Assembly (NCBI GenBank): GCA_025463925.1
Contig: JAODBK010000004.1
Span: forward strand, 1 to 64,000
DNA from: Acidimicrobiales bacterium
GTDB lineage: Bacteria; Actinomycetota; Acidimicrobiia; Acidimicrobiales; AC-14
Direction: 5' to 3'
DNA length: 64,000 bases
The stretch's first letter is position 1; every line of letters starts with the position of its first letter. The position numbers were made by a program, and so were the translations under genes. The notes under the pieces are model-generated. The model was given only the letters and a program-made list of their open reading frames with translations, did not search any database and had not been told where the DNA came from. This document shows positions 1 through 7,557 of this stretch, in pieces.

Positions 1-237
1 GGTCGCGCCCGACGCGTCGTTTGCCGCCGGCCCGTTGGCCGCGCCGGGCCCGCTCCGTCCGCGTCCGGCCCCGCTCGAGGCCCCGACCACCAATGTGCGG
101 TGTGACGGCACCACCAGCGCGGCCACCAGCATGCCGAGGGCGGCGCCGAGCACGACCTTGAAGACACCGCCCGGCGTCGACCCGCTGACACGTCCGCGGT
201 TGGCGGCACCGCGGTTGGGCTCCCCAGCACCGACCAC
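1..237 (-). CDS. Partial N-terminus of an ABC substrate-binding-type protein (cut by left edge)
   Basis: Reading the minus strand from a GTG at 237, 79 codons stay open to the window edge. A basic N-terminus is followed by one hydrophobic segment (residues about 25-43), then VPSH and a long Ser/Gly/Ala-rich linker. The binding protein at 4474 has the same plan: membrane segment, LPSH, then a Gly/Ser/Ala linker with GRGARS. I infer that this is the start of a paralogous membrane-anchored binding protein for the importer next door. It is divergent from the gene at 307. The solute-binding domain lies outside the window, so the family call rests on the anchor and linker alone. Confidence 0.5.
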   Translation of the reverse strand, partial: MVGAGEPNRGAANRGRVSGSTPGGVFKVVLGAALGMLVAALVVPSHRTLVVGASSGAGRGRSGPGAANGPAANDASGAT

Positions 238-306
238 GCGGGGAGTGTATGTCGTGCCGAGCGACGGTGTACGTTCTCGGCGCGCCGCGATGCGGTCCGA
301 CGGACG

Positions 307-861
307 TTGCTGGGGGTAACGGCCTTGAACGACAGTGGGCTCCGGGTGGTGGTTCAGGCCCGCGACTGGTTGCGCAGCAACTTGACGCCCGGACAACGCT
401 GGACCGCCGCGCTGGCGATCGCGGTTGCGATGTCGGTCGTCGCGTTCGGCGCCCCGCGCACATCCGTGGTCGCCTCGGCCGACGAGCGCACTGCGTCGGC
501 ACCGGTCACACCGACGCGGGTGCCGAACCGCATGAGTGCCTTCCCCGCGGCACGAGGGCCGTCGCCTTCGCTACCGGCGCCGCTGTCGGTCACGAGCGCG
601 GCCGCCTCCGACCTCGTCGCCATCGGCCCGACCGCGCCGAGCCCGTCGAGCCCCTCGTCACCATCGCCATCACCGACGCCGGCACCGCCGACGCCCGGCC
701 CGTGCCACCTCGACACCGGCCTTCCGGTGCCGGTCGCCGAGCCGCTCGTCGGCGCGCTGGCGACGACCCAGACGACGATCGCCATGGTGACGGGCCAACC
801 GCCGCCGCTCGACCTCGCGGCCCTGCTCGGGACACTGGCCGGATGCCCGCCCCCGAAGTGA
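307..861 (+). CDS. Hypothetical exported Pro/Ser-rich protein
   Basis: About 184 residues from a TTG at 307; a TTG at 325 is an alternative. A basic N-terminal region precedes one hydrophobic segment (residues about 33-50), which suggests a membrane anchor or uncleaved signal. The rest is a low-complexity Ala/Ser/Pro/Thr-rich tail with a run of SPS/PTP repeats and two cysteines near the end. The stop overlaps the start of the LivF-type ATPase at 843 by 19 nt, so it is probably cotranscribed with the importer. I recognise no domain. Its position suggests an envelope accessory to the transporter, which is inference. The main doubt is that GC-rich DNA can hold chance frames, but the anchor-plus-linker design matches the two binding proteins nearby. 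Confidence 0.5.
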   Translation: MLGVTALNDSGLRVVVQARDWLRSNLTPGQRWTAALAIAVAMSVVAFGAPRTSVVASADERTASAPVTPTRVPNRMSAFPAARGPSPSLPAPLSVTSAAASDLVAIGPTAPSPSSPSSPSPSPTPAPPTPGPCHLDTGLPVPVAEPLVGALATTQTTIAMVTGQPPPLDLAALLGTLAGCPPPK

Positions 862-1610
862 CCGAAGTGACGCCGCCCCTCCTCGAGGTGCGCGGGCTGA
901 GCTGCTCGTACGGCCCGTTGCAGGTGCTGTTCGACGTGGACCTCGCCGTCCCGCAGGGGGGGCGGGTCGCGCTCCTCGGCACGAATGGTGCCGGCAAGTC
1001 CACGCTGCTGCGGGTCATCGCCGGCCTGGTGGAACCCTCCGCGGGCTCGGTGCTCGTCGGCGGCCGGGATGTCACGGCGTTGCGCCCAGACGCGCGGGTC
1101 GGCGTCGGCATGACGTTGGTGGAGGGCGGCCGGGCCATGTTCCCGGGACTGACGGTCAAGGACAACCTGCGGTTGGGCAGCTACGGCTTCCTGCGCGACC
1201 GGGCCCGGGTGGACCAGAGGCTCGACGAGGTGCTCGAGCTCTTCCCGCAGATCCGGCCGCGGCTGATGCAACCGGCCGGAACGCTGTCGGGTGGTGAGCA
1301 GCAGATGGTGGCGTTCGGGCGCGCGCTGATGGCCGATCCCAGGCTGCTGCTGATCGACGAACTGTCGATCGGCCTCGCCCCGGTCGTCATGCAGGGCATC
1401 GTCGCCGCCGTCGAGCGGCTCACGCGCGAGCGCGACATCACGTTGCTCATCGTCGAGCAGTCCCTCAACGTCGCGCTGAGCCTGGTCGAGCAGGCCTACT
1501 TCATGGAGAAGGGCGAGATCCGCTTCGCCGGGTCGCCGGCCGACCTGCTCGAGCGGGGCGACCTCGTGCGATCGGTGTTCTTCGGCCCGGCGGCCGAGGC
1601 GGTCGGATGA
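843..1610 (+). CDS. livF: Branched-chain amino acid-type ABC transporter ATPase (LivF-like)
   Basis: A 255-residue cytoplasmic ATPase of the HAAT family (leucine/isoleucine/valine, amide and related substrates). Walker A GTNGAGKST is at residues 46-54, the signature LSGGEQQ at 148-154, and Walker B LLLIDE at 168-173 followed by LSIGLAP, typical of LivF. The switch region reads VEQS rather than a His loop, also usual in LivF. The ATG at 843 is chosen because the conserved domain begins about 14 residues later; the longer upstream frame is non-homologous and overlaps the 307 gene. It overlaps the fused permease gene at 1607 by 4 nt (ATGA), so the two are translationally coupled. The substrate cannot be read from sequence. 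Confidence 0.93.
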   Translation: MPAPEVTEVTPPLLEVRGLSCSYGPLQVLFDVDLAVPQGGRVALLGTNGAGKSTLLRVIAGLVEPSAGSVLVGGRDVTALRPDARVGVGMTLVEGGRAMFPGLTVKDNLRLGSYGFLRDRARVDQRLDEVLELFPQIRPRLMQPAGTLSGGEQQMVAFGRALMADPRLLLIDELSIGLAPVVMQGIVAAVERLTRERDITLLIVEQSLNVALSLVEQAYFMEKGEIRFAGSPADLLERGDLVRSVFFGPAAEAVG

Positions 1611-4477
1611 TCGCGTTCGCGCACGAGGTGCGCCTCGAGGTCGTCGTGCTCGGCCTCATCACCGGGCTCTCGTACGCGCTGCTGGCCGTCGGGCTGGTGC
1701 TCACCTACAAGTCGTCGCGGGTGCTGAACTTCGCGCACGGGCAGATGGGCGCGCTCGGCGCTGCGCTCATCCCCGTCCTCGTCGTGCACGACCATCTGAA
1801 CTACTGGCTGGCCGTGTTGATCGCGCTCCTGGCGGCGGCCGCGGCCGGCGCGTTCTGCGAGTTGGTCGCGATCCGGAAGCTGGCCAAGGCGCCCCGGTTG
1901 GTGGCCTTGGTCGCGACGATCGGCCTCGCGCAACTGTTCTTCGCGGTCGAAGCACTGCTGCCCCGCAAGAACCTCGGCAGCGCGATCTTCCCGACGCCGT
2001 TCCGCGCCGACTTCACGATCGGCTCGCTGCACCTCCACTCGGCGCAGCTGCTCATCCTGGCGATCGCGCCGTTGATCGTCGTGGCGCTGTCGGCCTTCCT
2101 CCAGCGGACGACCGTCGGGCTGGCCAGCCGGGCGTCGGCCGAGAACACCGACGCCGCGTACCTGGCCGGGATCCCCGTCCGGAAGATCTCGCTCGCGGTG
2201 TGGATCGTCGCCGGCCTGCTGGCCGGCGTGTCGGCGATCCTCGTCGGCCCGACCCGCCCGATCATCACCCAGCAGTCGCTCGGCCCCGGGCTGCTGCTGC
2301 GGGCACTGGCTGCGGCGATGATCGGCGGCCTCGACAGCCTCCCGTGGGTGTTCGCCGGCGGCCTCGGCATCGGGCTGCTCGAATCCCTCGTGCTGTGGAA
2401 CTACCCGTCGGGCGGCACCCTCGAGGTCGTGCTCTTCGTCGTCGTGCTGGTGAGCTTCATCGCCCGGCGCCGCCTCGGGCAGCTGGCCCGCGGCGGCGAG
2501 CAGAGCTCGTGGTCGCTGGCCGGCGCGCTGCGGGCCGTCGACCCCGTGAAGGCGCGGCTCTCGCGTGTGCGGTTGGCGCGCCGCGTCGCCCTGGCCGCGG
2601 GCATCGTTGCGGCGGCGCTCGTCGCCGTGCCCATGAGCAACGCGCAGCGCGTGCTGGCCTCGTCGGTCGTGCTGTTCGCCATGATGGGGCTGTCCTTGGT
2701 CGTGCTCACCGGGTACGCCGGGCAGATCTCCCTCGGGCAGTTCGCGTTCGTCAGCCTGGGCGCGCTCGTCGGTGGCCGGCTGCACCAGTTGGGATACCCC
2801 GCTCCGGTCGCCATGCTGTACGCGGTCCTGGCCGGGGGACTGGCCGCGCTGATCGTCGGCCTTCCGGCGCTGCGGATCCGCGGCCTGTTCCTCGCGGTGA
2901 CGACGTTGGCCTTCGCGGTTGCCGGCCAGACATGGCTGTTCGGGCAGCACTGGCTGGTGCAGATCTCGGGCGGGACGACATCCCTCGAGATCCCGCGGCC
3001 GCACTGGTTCGGGATCAACTTCCAGCGCGAGCTCCCGTACTACTGGTTGTGTCTCGGCGTGCTGGTCGTCGTCGGCGCGATCGTGCACCGGTTGCCGAGA
3101 ACCGGCGCCGGGCGGGCGATGATGGCGGTGCGCGACAACGAGGCGGCCACCGCGACGCTGAGCGTGTCGCCCCGCCGCATCAAGCTCGTCGCGTTCGTGC
3201 TGTCGGGGATGATCGCGGCGCTGGCCGGCTACCTCTACGGTGGCATGCTCGTCAGCTTCGGCGACCCGAACACGTTCACCCCCGACTACTCGCTCACGCT
3301 GGTCGCGCTGGTCGTGCTCGGTGGGGTCACCACCGTGACCGGCGCGGTGCTCGGCGCGATCTGGGTGGAAGGGCTCGGCTACATCCTCGCGCCCATCCTT
3401 CCGGGCCTGCTCGGCGGTCAGGTGGCGCTCCTCATCTCGGGTGTCGGCCTCCTCGGGGCGATCCTCACGTTCCCGGGCGGCTTGGCGCAGGTCGCGTTCA
3501 TGGTCCGCGATCGGATCGTCGACCGCCTGGCCGGTGCGCCGGCCACCCGGAACGAAGATGCCGAAGACCCTGGCCTCGCCGCCGTTCCGGCCCGCGCCCG
3601 GCTGCAGCCGCGGGCGGGCGAGCACCTGCCGGCGGTCGACGGCGACGCGGTGCCACTGGAAGCGCGTGGTGTCACTGTCCGGTTCGGCGGCAACGTGGCC
3701 GTCGACGACGTCACGATGCGCGTGCGACGGGGCGAGATCCTCGGTCTCATCGGGCCGAACGGCGCCGGCAAGACGACCCTGTTCGACGTCCTCTCCGGGC
3801 AGTTGCGGCCCGACGCCGGCGAGGTCCTCTACGAGGGCGAGGACATCACGTGGCTGCCGCCCGAGCAGCGCGCCCGGCTCGGCCTCGGCCGGACGTTCCA
3901 GCAGGCGCGCCTGTTCGACGAGCTCCCGCTGGTCGACGCCGTCAAGGTCGCGCTGGAGCGCGAGGAGCCGTCGGAGTTCGTGCCCTCGCTGCTCGGCTTG
4001 CCGCCCTCGCGCGCTGCCGAACGCCGGAAGGACATCCGGGCGTCCGAGCTCATCGAGCTCCTCGGCCTGGGCCAGTACGCCGACCGCCACATCGCCGAGC
4101 TGTCCACCGGTGTCCGTCGCATGGCGGAGCTGGGTTGCGTGATCGCGCTGGGCGCCGAGGTCGTCCTGCTCGACGAGCCGACCGCGGGGATCGCGCAGCG
4201 GGAGGTGGAAGCGTTCCGGCCGGTCCTGCGGGAGGTCCGTGACCATCTCGACGCGACGGTGGTCCTCATCGAGCACGACATCCCGATGGTGATGTCGGTC
4301 GTCGACCGGTTGTACGTCCTGGTGAGCGGCTCGGTGATCGCCGAAGGGCCACCGTCCCTGCTCCGCGAGGATCCCGCGGTCATCGCCGCGTACCTCGGCA
4401 CCGACGAGCGGGTCATCGCCCGGTCCGGCACCGCGGCGACGGCGCTGGCCGCCGACCTCGTCGGGGGCCGGTCATGA
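1607..4477 (+). CDS. Fused LivH-LivM-LivG: two permeases and an ATPase in one chain
   Basis: One 956-residue open frame carries three normally separate HAAT subunits. Residues about 1-300 are a LivH permease (GLITGLSYALLAVGLVL, then FAHGQMG). Residues about 345-640 are a LivM permease (LTGYAGQISLGQ, then GLPALRIRG). Residues about 680-930 are a LivG ATPase with Walker A GPNGAGKTT near 716, signature LSTGVRRM near 830, Walker B VVLLDEPTAG near 851 and LIEHD near 887. The signature is LSTG rather than LSGG, as in other LivG proteins. With the LivF at 843 it completes a two-ATPase importer. It overlaps its neighbours by 4 nt on both sides. No stop interrupts the frame, so this is a true fusion in the sequence as given. 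Confidence 0.93.
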   Translation: MIAFAHEVRLEVVVLGLITGLSYALLAVGLVLTYKSSRVLNFAHGQMGALGAALIPVLVVHDHLNYWLAVLIALLAAAAAGAFCELVAIRKLAKAPRLVALVATIGLAQLFFAVEALLPRKNLGSAIFPTPFRADFTIGSLHLHSAQLLILAIAPLIVVALSAFLQRTTVGLASRASAENTDAAYLAGIPVRKISLAVWIVAGLLAGVSAILVGPTRPIITQQSLGPGLLLRALAAAMIGGLDSLPWVFAGGLGIGLLESLVLWNYPSGGTLEVVLFVVVLVSFIARRRLGQLARGGEQSSWSLAGALRAVDPVKARLSRVRLARRVALAAGIVAAALVAVPMSNAQRVLASSVVLFAMMGLSLVVLTGYAGQISLGQFAFVSLGALVGGRLHQLGYPAPVAMLYAVLAGGLAALIVGLPALRIRGLFLAVTTLAFAVAGQTWLFGQHWLVQISGGTTSLEIPRPHWFGINFQRELPYYWLCLGVLVVVGAIVHRLPRTGAGRAMMAVRDNEAATATLSVSPRRIKLVAFVLSGMIAALAGYLYGGMLVSFGDPNTFTPDYSLTLVALVVLGGVTTVTGAVLGAIWVEGLGYILAPILPGLLGGQVALLISGVGLLGAILTFPGGLAQVAFMVRDRIVDRLAGAPATRNEDAEDPGLAAVPARARLQPRAGEHLPAVDGDAVPLEARGVTVRFGGNVAVDDVTMRVRRGEILGLIGPNGAGKTTLFDVLSGQLRPDAGEVLYEGEDITWLPPEQRARLGLGRTFQQARLFDELPLVDAVKVALEREEPSEFVPSLLGLPPSRAAERRKDIRASELIELLGLGQYADRHIAELSTGVRRMAELGCVIALGAEVVLLDEPTAGIAQREVEAFRPVLREVRDHLDATVVLIEHDIPMVMSVVDRLYVLVSGSVIAEGPPSLLREDPAVIAAYLGTDERVIARSGTAATALAADLVGGRS

Positions 4478-5973
4478 CCTCGATCCTGTCGCGCTGGCGC
4501 CACCAACGGGTCGGCGCCTTCCAGCTCCTGGTCGGCTTCGCCGTCGGCCTGCTCGTCGCCGTCATCGTGCTGCCGTCGCATTCGTCGGGTCAGGTCGTCG
4601 CCGGCCGCGGCGCGCGCTCGGCGTCGAACGGGGGCCGCGCCGCCTCGTCCGATGCCGCCGGCGTCGCCGGCGACGCGGGATCGACGGCTTCCGACACCGG
4701 CATCTCCGGCGGGCCGGCCGCGGCCGTCGGTGGCGGGGGCGGGTCCGGAACCGGCGCGGCGCGGGCTTCGTCCGGCTCGTCGGGGCCGGCCGCAGGAGCT
4801 GCGGCGGTCGCCGGGCAACCCATCAAGGTCGACGTGGTCTACGCCGACCTCAGCGCGCTCAAGGCGCTCGGTCCGTCGTATGACAACGGCAACGTCCCGC
4901 AGCAGTGGCAGGCGATGATCGACGGCTGGCGCCGCGACCACCTGCTCCCCGTCAACGGGCACGACATCCAGCTGGCGTTCCACTCCTACAACGTGCTGTC
5001 ACAGGCTGATCAGCGCTCGGCCTGCATCGCGGCGACGCAGGACGACAAGGCCTTCGCGGTCGTCGGCGTCGCCTACTTCCAGACCGGTTCCGAGTGCGTC
5101 GCTCGCGAGCACCACACTCCGCTGATCACCTTCGACGGGCCCGAGGTGCCGGTGTTCCAGCGCAGCGCGCCGTACCTGTTCAGCATCGACCAGGCTTCCG
5201 ACCGGCTGCTCGACAACTTCATCTACTGGGCCGAGGCGCGCCACGCGTTCACCGGGCACCGGATCGGCCTGTACTACGACACCGACGCGCCGACGGCCGG
5301 CCTCATGAACCGCACGATCAAGGCCGAGCTGGCCCGTTTCGGGCACAAGGTGGTGGCCGAGGCCACGACGGGCGACAAGAACGGCGGGCCCGAGGATGCG
5401 GTCGCGGTGCAACGCTTCCAGTCCCAGCAGGTCGACGTCGCGCTGCTCTTCACGTCGAAGACGGGGTTCATGCAAGCGGCGCAAGCCCAGGGGTACAAGC
5501 CGACGTACCTCGAGAGCGACTTCCTCTACGGCACCGCCGACGTGACCACGTCCACCTACCCGGCGGCGCAGTTCGACGGCACGTTCGGGATCACGACGCA
5601 GTCCGGCGGCGAGGCGTCGGCCGGCATCCCGCCCACGCCCGGCATGACGGCCTGCATCAGCAACTACGAGCGGTTCTCCGGGATGCGGAACATGTCACCC
5701 AGCAGCGCGGCGTACGGCTACGTCCTGATCGGCTGCGACGAAGGGCGGGCGTTGCTCGACGGCCTTCGCAACGCCGGGCCCAACCTCACCGTGGCCTCGT
5801 TCGTGTCGGCGCTCGAAGGACTGTCGTCGTTCCCACTGGTGCGCGATCTGGGGAGCGGTGGCTTCAGTCCCAACAAGCACGACGCCGCCAACACCTACCG
5901 CACGCTGCAGTGGCGGCGCGGGTGCTCGTGTTGGGTCGCGATCGGCGACCCGGCGCCACTCTGGATCAGCTGA
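4474..5973 (+). CDS. Membrane-anchored ABC substrate-binding protein, HAAT family
   Basis: A 499-residue extracytoplasmic binding protein. Residues 18-34 form a single hydrophobic anchor with no lipobox cysteine after it. Residues about 35-110 are a Gly/Ser/Ala linker, and the rest is a periplasmic-binding-protein type I fold (VDVVYADLSALKALG, later GLYYDTDAPTAGLMN and TYLESDFLYGTAD). The start ATG overlaps the stop of the fused permease-ATPase by 4 nt, so it closes the importer operon. The last 8 nt overlap the tail of the convergent SDR gene. The substrate is unknown; the fold accepts amino acids, amides, urea and aromatic acids. It resembles the truncated protein at the left edge in its anchor and linker. 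Confidence 0.88.
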   Translation: MTSILSRWRHQRVGAFQLLVGFAVGLLVAVIVLPSHSSGQVVAGRGARSASNGGRAASSDAAGVAGDAGSTASDTGISGGPAAAVGGGGGSGTGAARASSGSSGPAAGAAAVAGQPIKVDVVYADLSALKALGPSYDNGNVPQQWQAMIDGWRRDHLLPVNGHDIQLAFHSYNVLSQADQRSACIAATQDDKAFAVVGVAYFQTGSECVAREHHTPLITFDGPEVPVFQRSAPYLFSIDQASDRLLDNFIYWAEARHAFTGHRIGLYYDTDAPTAGLMNRTIKAELARFGHKVVAEATTGDKNGGPEDAVAVQRFQSQQVDVALLFTSKTGFMQAAQAQGYKPTYLESDFLYGTADVTTSTYPAAQFDGTFGITTQSGGEASAGIPPTPGMTACISNYERFSGMRNMSPSSAAYGYVLIGCDEGRALLDGLRNAGPNLTVASFVSALEGLSSFPLVRDLGSGGFSPNKHDAANTYRTLQWRRGCSCWVAIGDPAPLWIS

Positions 5974-6787
5974 CGGGCCCGCTGGCGTCGAGCTTCATCA
6001 CGGTGAGGCCCAGCTCGGCGTTGAGGTCCAGGCTCACGTGCACCTTGCCGGTGCGGTCGGCCGGACAGCAGCACAACGCGACGGTGGCCTCGACCATGGC
6101 TTCCATCGACTCGATCATGTCGTCGGTGACCTTGTCGCCGATCAAGGCCAGCGCGCCTTCGCTCATGACCGCGGCTCGGGGCTCGACGGTGTTCACCCGC
6201 ACGCCGGTGCCGTAGACGTCGTGGGCCAGCGCGTTGGTGAGCCGGTTCAGCGCCGCCTTCGACGCGCCGTACATGCCAGTGCTCGCGCCGGTGATGCTCG
6301 GGCGGAACGGCGGGCCGGTCTCGTGCTTGGCGGTCGCGCTGGACACGTTCACGATCCAGCCCTCGCCGGCGGCCAGCATGTCGGGCAGCGCCTGCTGGGC
6401 CAGCTCGAAGGGCGCGTGCAGGTTCACCTCGAACGTGATGCGCCGCCGCTTCTCCGGGTAGGTGGCGATCGGCGCGTACATCGCCGCCGCGGCGTTGTTC
6501 ACCAAGATGTCGATCGGTCCGCCGAGCGCCTCGCTCGATCTCGCGACGACGTCGGACCGCGATTCGGGATCCGTGAGGTCGGCGGCGACGACGGCGACGG
6601 TCGTGCCGTAGGTCGCCAGCGTCGCCGCCGTCTGGTTGAGGCTGCCTTCGAGGGTCGCGTGCCGGTCGACGGTGCGGGCCACGATGGCGACCGCCGCCCC
6701 CTCGGCCGCGAGCCGCTCGGCCACGGCCGCGCCGATGCCGCGGCTGGCGCCGGTGACGAGGGCCCGCCGCCCGCCGAACCGCCTCAC
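5966..6787 (-). CDS. Short-chain dehydrogenase/reductase (selenoprotein operon)
   Basis: A 273-residue classical SDR. The cofactor motif TGASRGIG is near residues 11-18, VNNAAAA near 92, the catalytic serine in NVSSATA, and YGASK supplies the Tyr and Lys. A GTG at 6787 overlaps the stop of the NifU-like gene by 4 nt (GTGA) and sits eight codons before the glycine motif. It is the last gene of the minus-strand operon led by the gene at 8583. The substrate is unknown. Being cotranscribed with a UGSC selenoprotein suggests a pathway using NAD(P)H redox chemistry, but that is inference. Confidence 0.88.
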   Translation of the reverse strand: MRRFGGRRALVTGASRGIGAAVAERLAAEGAAVAIVARTVDRHATLEGSLNQTAATLATYGTTVAVVAADLTDPESRSDVVARSSEALGGPIDILVNNAAAAMYAPIATYPEKRRRITFEVNLHAPFELAQQALPDMLAAGEGWIVNVSSATAKHETGPPFRPSITGASTGMYGASKAALNRLTNALAHDVYGTGVRVNTVEPRAAVMSEGALALIGDKVTDDMIESMEAMVEATVALCCCPADRTGKVHVSLDLNAELGLTVMKLDASGPVS

Positions 6788-7011
6788 GGTTCGCGCGGGT
6801 CGTCGATGACGACGCGCTGCACCTCGGGCGCCGACCGGCGCAGGATCGCGAGCGCCATCTCCTCGAGGACCGGCCGGGGCATCACGCACTCGGCGCACGA
6901 CGCGTCCTCGACCTTCAGCGCCAGGCGGAGCGTGCCACCGTCCACGCCCACCACCTCGAAGTCGCTGCCGTCCGGGCGCACCAGCGCCCGCACCTCTTCG
7001 ATGTCGATCAA
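6784..7011 (-). CDS. Small NifU-like (NFU domain) protein
   Basis: A 75-residue protein with the pattern of the NifU C-terminal domain: VRPDGSDFEVVGVDGG, a CxxC (DASCAEC), then a helix ending APEVQRVV, matching the usual PEV...V ending of NFU domains. NFU domains use the CxxC to bridge an Fe-S cluster as a dimer. The start is a TTG at 7011 that overlaps the stop of the selenoprotein (TTGA), and its own stop overlaps the SDR start. This tight packing decides the start. It is shorter than most Nfu proteins and has no partner domain. A role in Fe-S delivery or as a redox partner of the upstream selenoprotein is inference. Confidence 0.65.
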   Translation of the reverse strand: MIDIEEVRALVRPDGSDFEVVGVDGGTLRLALKVEDASCAECVMPRPVLEEMALAILRRSAPEVQRVVIDDPREP

Positions 7012-7547
7012 CGTGCCACCCCTCCCGTGTACTGGTTGATGATGCGGTCGACCGCGGCGTCGGCCCGGGCCACGATCGTCGATTCGTCGGTGCCGCCGAG
7101 CGGGTGGTCGACGACGACGACGCGGCAGTCTGGCAGACCGAAGTTGGCCGCGACCCGCGTGGTGAGGTCGACGAACTTCGTCGTCGTCATGACGACGGTC
7201 GGCTTGCCCCGCTTCTCGAGCTCGACGGAGTCGTGGACACTCCACGACGTGCAACTCCCTCAATCGGCCGACCCGGTGAGAACCAGGTCGACCTCCTCCG
7301 TGATCCGGTCGAGCACCAGGTCGCTGCACGCGGTGGCGGCGTTGTGGCCCGGCCCCTTGTCGGTGACCAGTTCGACGACCGCGCCGGTGCGGGCGGCCAG
7401 CTGTTCGGCGGCCCGGGTCAGCAGCAGCCGGGCGTTCGGCTTGCCGTTGTCCAGCACGGCGACGCGGAGGCCGGTGAGCACCGCCGGCGACGGCGCCCGC
7501 GGCTTGGGCGGGACGCCGATGCGTCCGTCCGGGGCGTAGATCTTCAC
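7008..7547 (-). CDS. UGSC-family selenoprotein (in-frame TGA read as selenocysteine)
   Basis: One 179-residue protein interrupted only by TGA at 7262-7260. The first 95 codons (GTG at 7547, with GAGGAG upstream) run in the same frame into the 83 codons after the TGA. Reading TGA as Sec gives U96-G97-S98-C99, the signature of the UGSC family of bacterial (seleno)proteins, whose other members have Cys at the Sec position. A hairpin with a GU-containing loop starts 12 nt after the TGA. The protein has an alpha/beta appearance with VAVLDNGKPNA near the N-terminus and VVVVDHP near the end. It is presumably a thiol/selenol redox enzyme; its substrate is not known to me. It lies 10 nt after the 341-aa gene and overlaps the NifU-like gene. 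Confidence 0.9.
7230..7262 (-). promoter_or_regulatory. Predicted bacterial SECIS hairpin of the UGSC gene
   Basis: On the minus strand, TGA (7262-7260) is followed by an 11-nt spacer. Then comes a perfect 7-bp stem, GTCGTGG (7248-7242) with CCACGAC (7236-7230), closing a 5-nt loop AGUGU. Bacterial SECIS elements lie inside the reading frame, with the upper stem-loop about 11 nt after the UGA and a GU in the loop. The match is by eye; no folding energy was computed. Confidence 0.72.
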
Positions 7548-7557
7548 GTCAGGCTCC

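Noticed and set aside
1496-4276. Long open frame (about 926 codons) antisense to the fused Liv gene
   Set aside because: Composition is Arg/Asp/Gln/His-rich with no domain, as expected opposite a GC-rich coding gene. The sense frame carries clear ABC motifs.
7260-7547. Separate 95-aa protein ending at the TGA, plus a separate 60-aa protein
   Set aside because: The two halves share a frame with no other stop and join in the UGSC motif; a Sec codon explains both better than two genes or a pseudogene.
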